In this document: in pieces, positions 10,155-20,249 of the stretch
Position numbering within the stretch: position 1 is the stretch's first letter
Layout of the letters: each line of letters starts with the position of its first letter
NCBI RefSeq assembly: GCF_001411555.2
Contig: NC_049907.1
Coordinates: 9,556,243 to 9,620,242, forward strand
From: Juglans regia
Lineage: Eukaryota; Streptophyta; Magnoliopsida; Fagales; Juglandaceae
Direction of reading: 5' to 3'
Length of the DNA stretch: 64,000 nucleotides
Program-made: the position numbers and the translations under genes
Notes under the pieces: generated by a model
Databases searched by the model: none
The model's input: only the letters and a program-made list of their open reading frames with translations
What the model was told of the DNA's origin: nothing

Positions 10155-10400
10155 TATGTTGGACTCTTTTAGTTTGTAAAAAAGATATGTATGGTTGTAA
10201 TAATATGCAGTTGGGTAAGCCAAGAGGCTGGTTGGTTTTAAACTTTCATGGTGCCAATCAGTTTTATCTTGAGTTTTGCTTGAGCTTCTCCATCAATGTG
10301 ACTGCCATTTCTTGTAAATTATGTGGCAACTATTCTTTCTTGCTGTAGTACTTTTTTCATATTAGTCATCTAACTTTGAATAATTTATAGTTCATTCTGA
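10155..10400 (+). other. 3' flank / UTR of the membrane-protein gene
   Basis: 'gttggactcttttagtttgt', 'aagatatgtat' and 'attatgtggcaactattct' reappear at 17005-17235 behind the copied last exon, so this 3' DNA is part of the duplicated unit. Confidence 0.6.
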
Positions 10401-10439
10401 ATATGATAAGTAAATTAAAATAGCATGATATCATGATTT

Positions 10440-10630
10440 GGTGCCATTTGGATATTTGTTGATATGATATAAATTGAGATGAAAGTTGAAAATTAAATTA
10501 AATATTGTTAGAATATTATTTTTTAAAATTATTATTGTTTTGAAATTTGAAAAAGTTGAATTGTTTATTATATTTTGTGTAGAATTTGAAAAAGTTGTAA
10601 TAATGAAACACTTATTGTATCCAGACGAGT
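10440..10630. mobile_element. AT-rich MITE ('gatgagat' family)
   Basis: It shares its interior ('ttgaattgtttattatattt', 'gaaaaagttgtaataatga') with 51750-51978 and 33217-33408. Ends carry 'catttggata' and 'tatccagac', imperfect inverted ends of the same family. No clear target-site duplication was found for this copy. Confidence 0.6.
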
Positions 10631-11117
10631 CCTTAAATGCGACACATTTATTTGATAGATTGGCCTGACAAAATTAATCTGTTTGGCAACAAAAATTTAT
10701 ATCTGAATAAATTACTAGAATACACATATAACGTGCATAATTAAGTTGTTTAATTATTGTCACTTGATGGGAGGTCCCAAAACATGTGAATTTGCAAAAT
10801 CTTCAACTTTTGTACCATTGTTTTGTAATTGAACATGCAAATAGAATTAAACATATTAAACATATATATAATGACCTATATGATATACTAAATATATATC
10901 TAAAATATGAAATAATATAACCTATAACATATAAACCATACTAATGAAACGAGAACGGTTATCATCATCATCATTTTATTTATTATCTTTAATATAATAA
11001 TAAATAATCAGAAAATTATTTCTTATTTTATTTATGATTTTACATTAATAAATAATAAAAAATGATATTAAAAAAATAATAGCATAATATATGATGTCTT
11101 TTTTTGCTGCCATGTCA
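10631..11117. other. AT-rich intergenic DNA
   Basis: Very AT-rich, with simple-sequence stretches of 'aataataaataat' type around 10980-11090. No gene seen. Confidence 0.6.
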
Positions 11118-11666
11118 GTAAGGGTGGTTGTAATATCTGGTACTTAGAGGATTTCTGGGAAGAGTTACATGGTTATCTTAACTGCTTGGATTACAGATTG
11201 CATCATGTCTTTCGCGAAGGTAATGTTGTCGCTGACTTCCTAGCTAAAAGGGGAGCTGAGGGTTTAAATTATGACTGGTTTGGTGAGATTCCTAGCCGCC
11301 TCAGAGGCCTTCTCCGCATGGATAGAATTGGTTTACCTTATCTGCGGATATCGTAAAGGTTTTCCTTGGTAAGTGGTTCTTAGTTTTTACTGTCTTACTC
11401 ACTCGAGGTATGTATATGTTCTTGTTTCTCTCTGGCTTTCTCTTTTGCAGGTTCCTTCCTTGTCTAGGGCTGTAAGTTTGCTTCGAATTGTACTTTTCTG
11501 GTAATTGTTTTGTTTCCTGGACGGTTTTAGTTTACGATACCTAGGTTTTGGAACTTTACCTGTATCCCCTAGATATCCTGTTGTAACCACGGTTTTCCTC
11601 CGCCACAAGTGAGGGCTATCTATAAAATTTGGGGTCCCGTCCTTTTCTTAAAAAAAAAAAAAAAAA
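11118..11666 (+). mobile_element. LINE 3' end fragment (RNase H tail)
   Basis: A severely 5'-truncated LINE. The frame reads NIWYLEDFWEELHGYL, HVFREGNVVADFLAKRG and GLLRMDRIGLPYLRIS, then a stop at 11354-11356. This is the C-terminal end of the RNase H domain, matching the LINE at 3690 (LWYMEDYWDEI, YRECNSVADGFAK, RLDRGGLPYL). The 3' UTR shares 'cctccgccacaagtgaggg' and ends in A(17). No target-site duplication could be paired. Confidence 0.88.
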
Positions 11667-11934
11667 CTAAACGCTCGCGTGTAAATCTCGCTATTGAATT
11701 TCTGCCATCGGTAGTCCCCCTTCAAGAGCCTTAGATACGACACACATATAAAACAAGTACAAGAAGAAGTAAGACTAATGAGAAATTCTCATTTTCTCAA
11801 TCACAACAACATTCTCATTATCACCGGAGAGTGTTCCTCCTTTATTAGACCTGAAAATACACATAAAACAAAAACAAAAACAAAAACAAAACTCAGACTG
11901 AAAACTAGGCCAGGAAAGAAAGTGAGGATTGATA

Positions 11935-12700
11935 TAATATATTAGGATTGATTATATTCATGATTAATACAAAACCGTTAATCATTTATTTTTAGCAGAA
12001 TCACTTAATGCTATAGTAATTTTATGACGAATTTCATAGAATTTCAAATAGTTGTATAAAGAAATAAATCAATGCAAATGTCCACTTCAAGATTTAACCA
12101 TTAATACTTGAGTTTAACACATCCTTTAATCATTATTGACATAAGATCTATACAGAATATTACAAGAGGTGATTGTTGATAGTCAATTAGCTATAATAAG
12201 TTCACATCTATTATGTTCATTTGTATTTATTGATATAAGACCGTTAATCGTTTACTGTTATTGAAATTTAGTGTTCTAATTGATAAGATCGATATAGAAT
12301 GGGACACCACATAATTTTGTCATCTTTATAATTGGAGCCGTGTACTTGACTAAATTAATTAATTACAAGAGGATATGGTCATTGATCGTTAACCTTTAAC
12401 TATTTTTTATTTTATGATAATGATATCGGATTTACATGATCAAATAGGATTGAATTGTATTCATTAATAGAAGACCGTTAATCATTTACAGTTATCAAAA
12501 TCACTTACTTTGGCCAGTTGCAGATTCCATATAGCAGATTACTGTTAGATCAAGTATTTCTAATTGATAACATCAGTTTAATATGGTATACCAGCACATT
12601 TCTTTGTTGTTTTCTATAATTGAGTCTATTTGAATAGTTTAATTAATAACAACACACGATCATTGATCATCATCCATTTATTAACCATTTTCCATTAATC
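11935..12700. repeat. Imperfect tandem repeat of about 235 bp, three units
   Basis: 'accgttaatcatttat' type starts recur at about 11972, 12240 and 12475. Each is followed by a 'tcact/ttagt' segment, a 'gataagatcgatata' segment, an 'acaccac/accagcaca' segment and a 'ggtcattgatcgttaac' segment. Units are strongly diverged and AT-rich, with no ORF. They abut the epimerase pseudogene. Confidence 0.55.
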
Positions 12701-12748
12701 ACCCAAAAGCTATGCGGGGAGGAATTAATACCCATTTGCTTCCCTCAG

Positions 12749-14968
12749 GTACTTATTCTATTTGTCTACAAGCTTGACTTTGAAGTCCTCTTTACGAATG
12801 CATCTCATTTTAATCTTTTTGAAGTTTGGAAACTGCGAATCACTAGAACAACATGGATTAGCGAGGAACAAGATTTGGATGGTTGATGATAATCCTCCAC
12901 CTTTGCACCCAAATGATTCCCAAGGGAAAGCCTTCATTGACCTACTACTTAAACCATCGGAAGATGACCTAAAGTTCTGGCCCCATAGGTATGTGCTTGA
13001 CTCTGCTTTAATAATGGAAATTGCTACAACCCTTGGGTAGCCCAAGTGGTAAGAGCAAACTTGTATGCATGAGCCCCATGTCAAAGGTTTGATACTCCCA
13101 AGGATCAAATTGCGATTTAAGTGGGAGGCCATGGCTGTGGGTTGCTGTGCTAGTCTCCCCGAGGGTTTAGGTTCCATGGGTGAGTCCCAAGGGCTCTGCT
13201 GTGGGTTATTGAGGATCGAAAATAGAATGGATGAAATACGAGGTCTTTTTTGGTCATGGCTGATGATATCCTGGGATTTCTTTGTCTATCCTTGGGGAGG
13301 TAATAGGGTCAACAGATTTACACACACATCTTTTGCAGAGCACATGACAGCATAGGCTCACCATCTTTATCTGGTGTATCAAGGGATGATGTGATGCAAA
13401 CTGAATAATATTATTTTTTTCTATTCCTTTCCAGCTTTGAGTTTCGTCTTAGGGTGTCTCAAGCAACAACTGGAGATCTGATACTGATATCACGGATTAG
13501 AAATGTCAATGGAAAGCCGTTTAGTTTCTCGTTTGCCTATCATACATACTTGTCAATTTCTGACATAAGGTATTGAGTATTTATCTTTTCAACTTTTCAA
13601 TTACAAAATAGAAATGAAAAAGAAAATGAAAAGCATGCTTTCCATTTTACGTATATAGTGTAAATTACAATTGGGCTGAATGACTTCGCTACTCCAGATT
13701 GTGTCTATCTTTTTTCCTTTTGGTCAGATTGTGACTATCTACTAGTAAAGGCAATACAAATTTTCCGCTTCTGTAGTATGGATATCTTTGTTTTGGATGT
13801 GTAACATGCACTCATATGAACGTAAATGGTGTCCACAGTGAAATAAGAATAGAAGGTCTGGAGACACTTGACTATCTGGACAATCTTTGCCGAAGAGAAC
13901 GTACGTTTTACCGAACAAGGAGATGCCGTAACTTTTGGAGCTGAGGTAAATTCCCTTCAGTGTTTATTAGTAATTTAACATGCTAGAAGTTGTATGCTGG
14001 GAAACTCTAGATCTAGATAATGGAGTGAAATTTCTAAAACAGGACAATTGAAAAGTCTTTTCTACATCGTATTAAGATGTTAGTTTCTTCCACAAGGCAT
14101 CAAAATTGCACCAGTACTTCCCTCGTCAAACTCAATGTGCATTTGTGTGTGCTTCTCCCCTGAAACTTCAAATGAAAATAAAGGTGTGCTTAGTGACAGA
14201 GTTTAAAATTGACTACAGAGTGATAACTTCTTTTCTCATACCAACAAAAGTGAAAAAATTAAAAAAAATATATATATTCAAAACAAAATGGCATCCGAAA
14301 ACACAGAACGAGAGACTAAATTCTCTCTACCTTTTTATGTTTGCATTTTTAATTTCTTAATAAATCACGTGGCACCACATTGTGTTGTCACATTAAGGTG
14401 GCAAAGTGAGTGATATAAATTAGAGGGTATAATAATATTACTCTGCATTTAATCATTGAGCATGTTCTTTCCTAATGTAATCGCTGTCCTTGATCATGAA
14501 AAAAAGAGGACATACTTGATAAGAAAGGAAGGGCTGCCAGATGCTGGTAAGCTGTCATACATTTGAAGAAGTAGAAACATCACGTGCAAATTCCTCAGTA
14601 TTTTAAGACAAACCACGTAATAAAGGGAAAGTATTATTAGGATTATATACATGTTTACTTGGGTATGAGTGGACGAACTCGATTCCCATGCATGCACGAT
14701 GCTATCAAATAATCTAGAATGGTTAACGTTCTCCTCATTATGATGCTTGATTTTTATGGTGTTTGGCCTTCTGTGTATTGATCAATTTCTTTTGTTATAA
14801 CAGTGGTGTGGAATCCATGGGAGAAGAAATCAAAATCTATGATAGATTTTGGTGACGAGGAATACAAACAGATGCTTTGTGTCGATGGGGGCAGCAATCG
14901 AGAAACCTATCACTTTGAAGCTCTCAGCTGTGCCATCGAGTTTCTGCAGCGACCAACTCCATCTTTAG
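12749..14968 (+). pseudogene. Glucose-6-phosphate 1-epimerase-like pseudogene
   Basis: Five exons with GT-AG borders: 12749-12988 (LEQHGLARNKIWMVDDNPPP, LHPNDSQGKAFIDLLLKPSE), 13435-13569 (FEFRLRVS, RNVNGKPFSFSFAYHTYLS), 13839-13945 (EIRIEGLETLDYLDNLCRRE), about 14470-14546 (NVIAVLDHEKKRTYLIRKEG) and 14804-14968 (VVWNPWEKKSKSM, FGDEEYKQMLCVDG). Order and spacing match plant hexose-6-phosphate mutarotases of the aldose-1-epimerase family, which interconvert alpha and beta glucose-6-phosphate. Damage: N-terminal exons absent, exon 1 diverged at its start, a 4-bp TACG duplication in exon 3 that breaks the frame, an extra G in exon 5, and a deletion before the terminal LSAVPSS-like segment. It retains introns, so it is a duplicated gene and not retroposed. 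It cannot encode an active enzyme. Confidence 0.88.
13028..13225 (+). mobile_element. tRNA-derived SINE (Au-like)
   Basis: Inside intron 1 of the epimerase pseudogene. A pol III A-box-like TAGCCCAAGTGG lies at 13038-13049 and a B-box-like GGTTTGATACTC at 13086-13097, 37 bp apart, as in tRNA-derived SINEs. The head 'ttgggtagcccaagtggtaa' resembles plant Au-type SINEs. The 3' limit and target-site duplication are not clear. Confidence 0.6.
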
Positions 14969-15230
14969 GAGGAGCGGTTTTGTTCCTTTTTTACCTTTTC
15001 AGTTGGAAGAAGCTTAATTAAAATGTTACATAACTAGCTTCAAGTTGTAGAGAGTTTAGAACATCCCCGTACCAGTTAAGTACTACGTTGAAGGAATGGA
15101 AGCTGAATAGACAAAACTGTGATTTTTCATACTATGATCATGTATCGGGAAAGCCTATATTTTTAATGGAATGGCTGCCCAGGGAAAGTCAAAATAGACG
15201 CAAAAAAGGCTTACGGAAGCAACTCTTTTA

Positions 15231-15302
15231 TATCAGAGCCAGGTTTCGATCCTGGGACCTGTGGGTTATGGGCCCACCACGCTTCCGCTGCGCCACTCTG
15301 AT
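15231..15302 (-). tRNA. Initiator tRNA-Met (CAU)
   Basis: The reverse complement is a complete 72-nt cloverleaf. The acceptor stem ATCAGAG pairs with CTCTGAT, the A box is GTGGCGCAGCGG, the anticodon arm is TGGGCCCATAACCCA with CAT, the B box is GGATCGAAACC, and the discriminator base is A. It matches the plant initiator tRNA-Met as I know it. No intron and no mismatches in the stems. It is transcribed by RNA polymerase III from the internal boxes. Its 3' end is exactly complementary to the primer-binding site of the chromovirus at 28261-32728. Confidence 0.95.
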
Positions 15303-16163
15303 TGTTGTTATACGTTGTACTTAAATTATATTTATTTTGTACAATGGGTGATCCAACCTGCCAGGTCCAATACGCTGACTTTATTTTCTCTACATTTCAA
15401 TGCGTTGAGTCTTGCAGCTTTGGATTATACAAACTGATTCTAATATAACAAGAAAAACATGACAAGGATTTAATTTGGTAGAGAATTTTGAAATCTCTTG
15501 CAAATCAAGTCTTATTATGTCAATAAAATAATGAGTGTGCTTTATATATTATCCCTTTGGAGGTCTTGGATTCGAAACCCCCCCTCCCCAAATGTATAAA
15601 AATAAAATAAAAAAACTCTCAAATGATCATATTGTTGATCTCCAACCATGCCAAAAAAATTATATCAGTACTTTACACATTCACTTTCAAGTAGAATAGC
15701 TCATATAATAATAAAGATAATGATAGATTTACTACTTTCTACCACTTATTTACTACTCTATAGTATATTTGAAATTTATTTATTTTATTATTCTCTTTAA
15801 AATATTTTTTAATATCCTTAATCATTAAGAAAAAATTTAAAAAATATACAGTTTTAATAATAGTGACTTCCTTAACTATTAAATTAAAAAAATAATAATA
15901 ATAAATTAAAAAAATTAAAGAAAGTAATAAAGTAAACCTATTATTATTGTAATAATAATAGTCATTCTATTCTCCATCCACATTATTATTATTGATATAG
16001 CGTGATTTGATTTATTAGGATCTTACATATTAAATTTTAAGTAACATCTAACTTATTAATAGAATTTTTTTTGTAATTATATAGAGAGACTGAAGTATCT
16101 GCTCATTCTCCCTTTCTGAAAGGAAAAAGGGGAAGGAAGATGGTGAGGAAGTGCGGTTATCAG
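15303..16163. other. AT-rich intergenic DNA
   Basis: No gene seen. A B-box-like 'ggattcgaaacccc' followed by an A-rich tail at 15569-15615 could be the rest of another tRNA-derived SINE (weak). Strongly AT-rich at 15700-16060, with 'aataataataataa' type simple repeats. Confidence 0.5.
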
Positions 16164-16264
16164 TGAATTTGTAAGATCCTGTAACCAACAAAAGTCACCG
16201 ATTCGTTAGGCATTATTTTAAATTATTTATTTTCTTTTTTTGTACAATCTGCAGCGTTAGTCTG
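16164..16264. repeat. Inverted copy of 2018-2119
   Basis: The reverse complement of this stretch matches 2018-2119 over about 100 bp with scattered differences ('gaatttgtaagatcctgt', 'attatttattttct'). The two copies are 14 kb apart and in opposite orientation. Confidence 0.7.
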
Positions 16265-16304
16265 AGTAGTGGGCTGTAATTGAACAACAGCCCAATACTC
16301 AGAC
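16260..16304. repeat. 18-bp-arm hairpin
   Basis: GTCTGAGTAGTGGGCTGT (16260-16277) and ACAGCCCAATACTCAGAC (16287-16304) are inverted repeats with one mismatch and a 9-nt loop. Confidence 0.85.
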
Positions 16305-16599
16305 TAGCACAACAGATTGCATGCTGATCAAACTTAAAAGACAGGCAGATGGGCTGCCTCTTGCGGGGCCAGTAGTCAATTCGAATACGTCGCAGCGAGT
16401 GAGGCTTTTTATGATCATGTCTAGAGGGCGAAATTATACGGCCGTCCCTCTCACACTCTTTTGGAAAAGTGAAAAAAGAAAGTAATAGTTAGACAAAGAA
16501 AGTGAAGCATCTAGGAAGTTGGTGATATGAAAGAGTTGATACAGAGGAAGAAGGGGAAGACTTTTTGTCATTTTAAAATAAGCAAACATTCCATGGTTC

Positions 16600-17300
16600 T
16601 TGGTCTACCATCAAAATAATAAAATACTGATGTGTTGGGCATTCATTGGTTGGCTTCTTCTTTCTATCCCATGGACAGATACATGTAAATGTTTATGCAA
16701 CAATTATTCAAGTCATATTGTTAATTATTTCTGTTATTGTCAAGTTTCCAAACGTTAGATTATTGAAGAAGTTATGATATCTCTTACGATGATCTTTTCA
16801 AAGTTGACCAAGAGGTGCACCCAGACTCATTCTTAATAGAAAATGATTTATACAGTTTTATAGTGTTCAAATCCTGCGTACTCCCTCTATAAGAAATCTG
16901 AAATCTACGTGAAAAACTAATTCTTTCATAGTAAATCTAATAAATTTTTCAAAGAGTCGCACGCAGTCTAAGACTTTAGCTAGTATTACTTTTCCCAATA
17001 TTAGATTGGGCTCTTTTGGTTTATAAAGATATGTATAATATCTATGTTAGATAAGGCCCTTAGCCCCAGCGCTTCTCGGTTCTGCACCCTCTTGCAGATA
17101 CTTGGTCTTGTCTTGAGTTTTACTTCAGCTTGTTAATTTGTAAGTGAGGGTACAGTTAGAAATTCTTGCAAAGAATAATAATCTATTCCTTTTTATATGA
17201 CCAATGTGTTGAATTATGTGGCAACTATTCTCTCTTCTACTTCCTTTTTCATATCAGTAGAATCATTTATGAGGGAATCTGAATTTGATAAGGTAAATTA
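16600..17300 (+). pseudogene. Truncated copy of the membrane-protein last exon and 3' flank
   Basis: The frame through 16640-16740 reads FFFLSHGQI, VYATIIQVILLIISVIVKFP, matching CFFLSNGQI and LYVAIIQVILSIISIIVNFP of the intact gene. The segment ESICKYIE is missing. A stop in LLKKL* follows, and the old C-terminus persists as shifted sequence up to a TAA at 16834-16836. The 3' flank ('ggctcttttggtttataaag', 'attatgtggcaactattct') also matches. Exons 1 and 2 are absent here. Confidence 0.75.
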
Positions 17301-18071
17301 AACGATTTACTTATCATCGTTTGTTTACGCCACGTTTATTATATGAATTGATCTAACATGACCAGTTTGGATTAAACAATTGTATCAAAATAAATATTAT
17401 AGTATACATATATGTGTGCAAATAAGATTTTAAATTGTTAGGAGCAACAACATGTGAACTTACAAAACCTTCACCGTTTGTAATATCATTTTTTAACTGG
17501 ACGTGTAATTAGATAGCTAAACAGGGTCGTATAGGATCAACCCACCCTGTCCGGATGTTAAAGACGCATGACTTTCATCAGTACTTCTTTAATGGTAAAA
17601 CTAATTCATAAACATGTTGGCCATCTCAAATATGATATAGTTATAACCGCGTTGATCCGAATTGACTCTTATATTATACTACAACTTACACAAAGTATCA
17701 AGTAAAAATTCTACTTAATACATATTACTATTACTATATTTATATATAGTAAAAATAATAAATATTATAAATATGTATAAATAAATATTTATGTTAAAAG
17801 AAATTAAATATGCGGGGCGGAGGATGGGGTGGTATGGCCCCAGCGGGGCCTAGATGGGGCCATACCGCCCTTCGCCCCCCGCTGGTGTTTTGCCTTGGGG
17901 GGCGGGGTGGACAGAGGATGGTGCCCTACTACCCACCCCTAGACCTGATCCAAATATATCCAATCATAACCTTATTATTCTACGTTTGATTCATGTCGAA
18001 CGTGGGTTTTGCTAAACATCGACCGCTCTACTTCTTTTGTGTCCTTAGGGAAGAAATTCTTGAAAAGTTTT
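17301..18071. other. AT-rich DNA with a GC-rich hairpin
   Basis: No gene seen. 17816-17940 is abruptly GC-rich. GGGTGGTATGGCCCC (17827-17841) and GGGGCCATACCGCCC (17856-17870) form a near-perfect hairpin with 14-nt loop, flanked by further G-rich/C-rich arms. Confidence 0.7.
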
Positions 18072-18730
18072 GAACCCAAAATGCACCGCAAGACATAAGA
18101 GCCTGGCCAAGGCTATTGAGCCGACACATCATAACAAACCCTATAGGGGACGTAGCCAGGCTGATGACCCAAAGGCCCACTATTTGGCAGGGAGGCAAGG
18201 CCATAGGGTGTAATCGGTAGTCAGCAATGTAGGAGAGCCTCATGGTTAACTTGAAGGTCAGACCTGCCCCCATCAGGGAGGACACGCCCAAATCCTCAGA
18301 GGGGTTACCACATAAAATGTGGTAAGTTATCCGCCTAAGGAAGGGGCATGCAGGACGTACATCTCTGCATCAGATGGGGTGGAAGCTCACCTAGACTCAT
18401 GGCAGGGCACGCTACATTAAATGCTTGGATATGAACGCTCTGAAAACTGAGCCCGGAATAGGTCGAATGGCCTCTAGAAGGGTTATTGCATTAAATGCAG
18501 GGGTATGACCCCCTCCCTTAAGGACAGTCAATTGCGAGACTAATGGCCTACAGAAGGGACTTAGGCCTCAGGGGTGCGAGAGATATAAAAAGGCGAGTGG
18601 CAAAGAACCTAGGGGTAAGTGGACATCTTTACTAATCGTTATTAATTTTCTCTCGAGAATTTACATGCTTGCTTCTCTCACTAGATATTAACTTTAGCAT
18701 TATAAGTATCCCTCGGATGGATAGGTCGAG
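18072..18730 (+). repeat. LTR of a degenerate Tat-like Ty3/gypsy element (first copy)
   Basis: About 600 bp align with 20250-20990: 'acaaaccctataggg', 'aggagagcctc', 'gaggacacgcccaaatcctc', 'ggacgtacatct', 'atggcagggcac', 'ggatatgaacgctc'. A TATA-like 'gagatataaaaagg' (18578-18591) corresponds to 'ggggtataaataag' in the second copy. The limits are approximate because the ends are eroded. Confidence 0.65.
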
Positions 18731-20249
18731 TAAACTTTCTTGAATTCAGGTGTGTCCAAGAGGACAAGGCAGAGTGATGGCAGTCATGGGGGTTTGAAAC
18801 ACATCCTTAGTTGTTGTCGTTGTCTGTGAGATTTGAGTGTTCAACATGCCTTTCGCATGGTTGCGATGACACGATCCCAAGAAACCCTTGAATCGGAAGC
18901 CGTCGTGGCAGGCGAACAAACAAACGGTAACATGGAAGAGAGGTGTGCAAAGATGGATCTGAGGCTGAGAGCCATCACCTTGGAAATAAAGAACCTCTGA
19001 GTGGTTGCTACACTCGCAACAAGCAAATCTCCAAGGAATGACACCACATTCTTAAGGGTTGATCCTTGCTAGTGCAGTCAAGTCTGTCTCCCTTCAAACC
19101 TAAGCCAAGTGATCGCTACACTTGTACTCAGTGAATCTTCAGGGATGACACACTTTCTTAAGGGTGTCGATCCTCGCCAGTGTGGTCAAGTTCATCTCCC
19201 ACCTAACCAAATTTGAGTGGTCGCTACAATCGCACCTAGTGAATCTCCACGAATGACACCGCTTTCTTAAGGGTGTCGATCCTCGCTAGTGCAGTTTAGT
19301 CCATCTCCCGCTAACCTAAGTTGAGTGGTTGCTATACTCTTATCGAGTGAATCTCCACGGATGATACCACATTCTTAGGTTGTGAGGTTCAGATACATGT
19401 CGTTAGCGGGCTTCAGGACTAAGCACCACATCATGCAGCATGACAACAATATCCTCCAAGCATTTGGCAGAAGTTGTGATGGGGCAAAACCTAGGTAATC
19501 CAAAACCTCGTGAACGAGTCGACATAAAGAAAACCATTGCCCCATTGAAAACATGGTGACGTAGAGGAACACTTATCCAGTGAAGCCTTTTGGGTCTATT
19601 GCTCCCTGGTGTGGACCTGGTAGAACCAGCTCCACGAAATCCGGGACTTCGTATTGGTCTCACACAAGGCAAAGGTTCGGCATTGTGGTGGCAATAAACC
19701 AGAAGTGTCCTGCGAACTCCCCTTCCCTGGGAATGCTTGTGTCGTTGGTGCCATCGCGAGGCCTATAAACGGCCCTAGGCATGAGTCTCTGCCCCTTTGG
19801 GGGTGCCATTGCTCCCAACCAGAGGAGTAATGGTTGGTTTCATTGACGGTTGCCCTGCATTGGGAAGGAAGTTTGGTACCAGGACTACAATGAAGAGTAC
19901 GAAGGAAAGGTGGGACAAAGATATGCATGAGGATTAGTGAGACCGACAAAAGGAAATAAAAGAGTGACTATATGGATAGGTACAAAGCTCCCAAGAGGGA
20001 GAGCGAAGGTTAGAGATGCGCACCACCCCTATGGTGACACGTATCACCATTCGTGAAGTGAGGCATGAATGGTCTGCGAAATTGGCAGCTCAAAAAGACT
20101 TGTGGAAAGGAAATGAGGGTTGCTTTGTATGAGGGAAGTAGTCATGACAACGAGTAGGCACCAGCCTGCTAAAAAAAAAAAAGAGCGGAAAGAGGAAAAG
20201 TGACAAATGAGATTTCCGTTGTGCAAATGCACAACCAGAATCTGTAAGG
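18731..20249 (+). mobile_element. Internal DNA of the degenerate Tat-like element
   Basis: Non-coding remnant between the two LTR copies. It contains a 108-bp tandem repeat (separate entry) and no recognisable gag or pol motif. The ORFs on both strands look fortuitous. It resembles the long repetitive 3' region of Tat-lineage elements seen again at 25.7-26.6 kb. Confidence 0.5.
18999..19380 (+). repeat. 108-bp tandem repeat, 3.5 units
   Basis: Unit starts at 18999, 19107, 19215 and 19323, exactly 108 bp apart. Each contains 'gagtggtcgctacactcgca', 'gtgaatctccac', 'gacacc...ttcttaagggt', 'cgatcctcgctagtgcag' and 'catctcccacctaa' variants. The fourth unit stops near 19378. Confidence 0.85.

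Noticed and set aside
12758..13177. 139-codon ORF on the minus strand
   Set aside because: It is the antisense shadow of the epimerase exon and the SINE.
15569..15615. Second tRNA gene from a B-box-like motif
   Set aside because: No cloverleaf can be drawn; at best a SINE remnant.
19403..19949. Overlapping ORFs on both strands in the Tat-like interior
   Set aside because: No known motif in any of the frames and no codon pattern that favours one.
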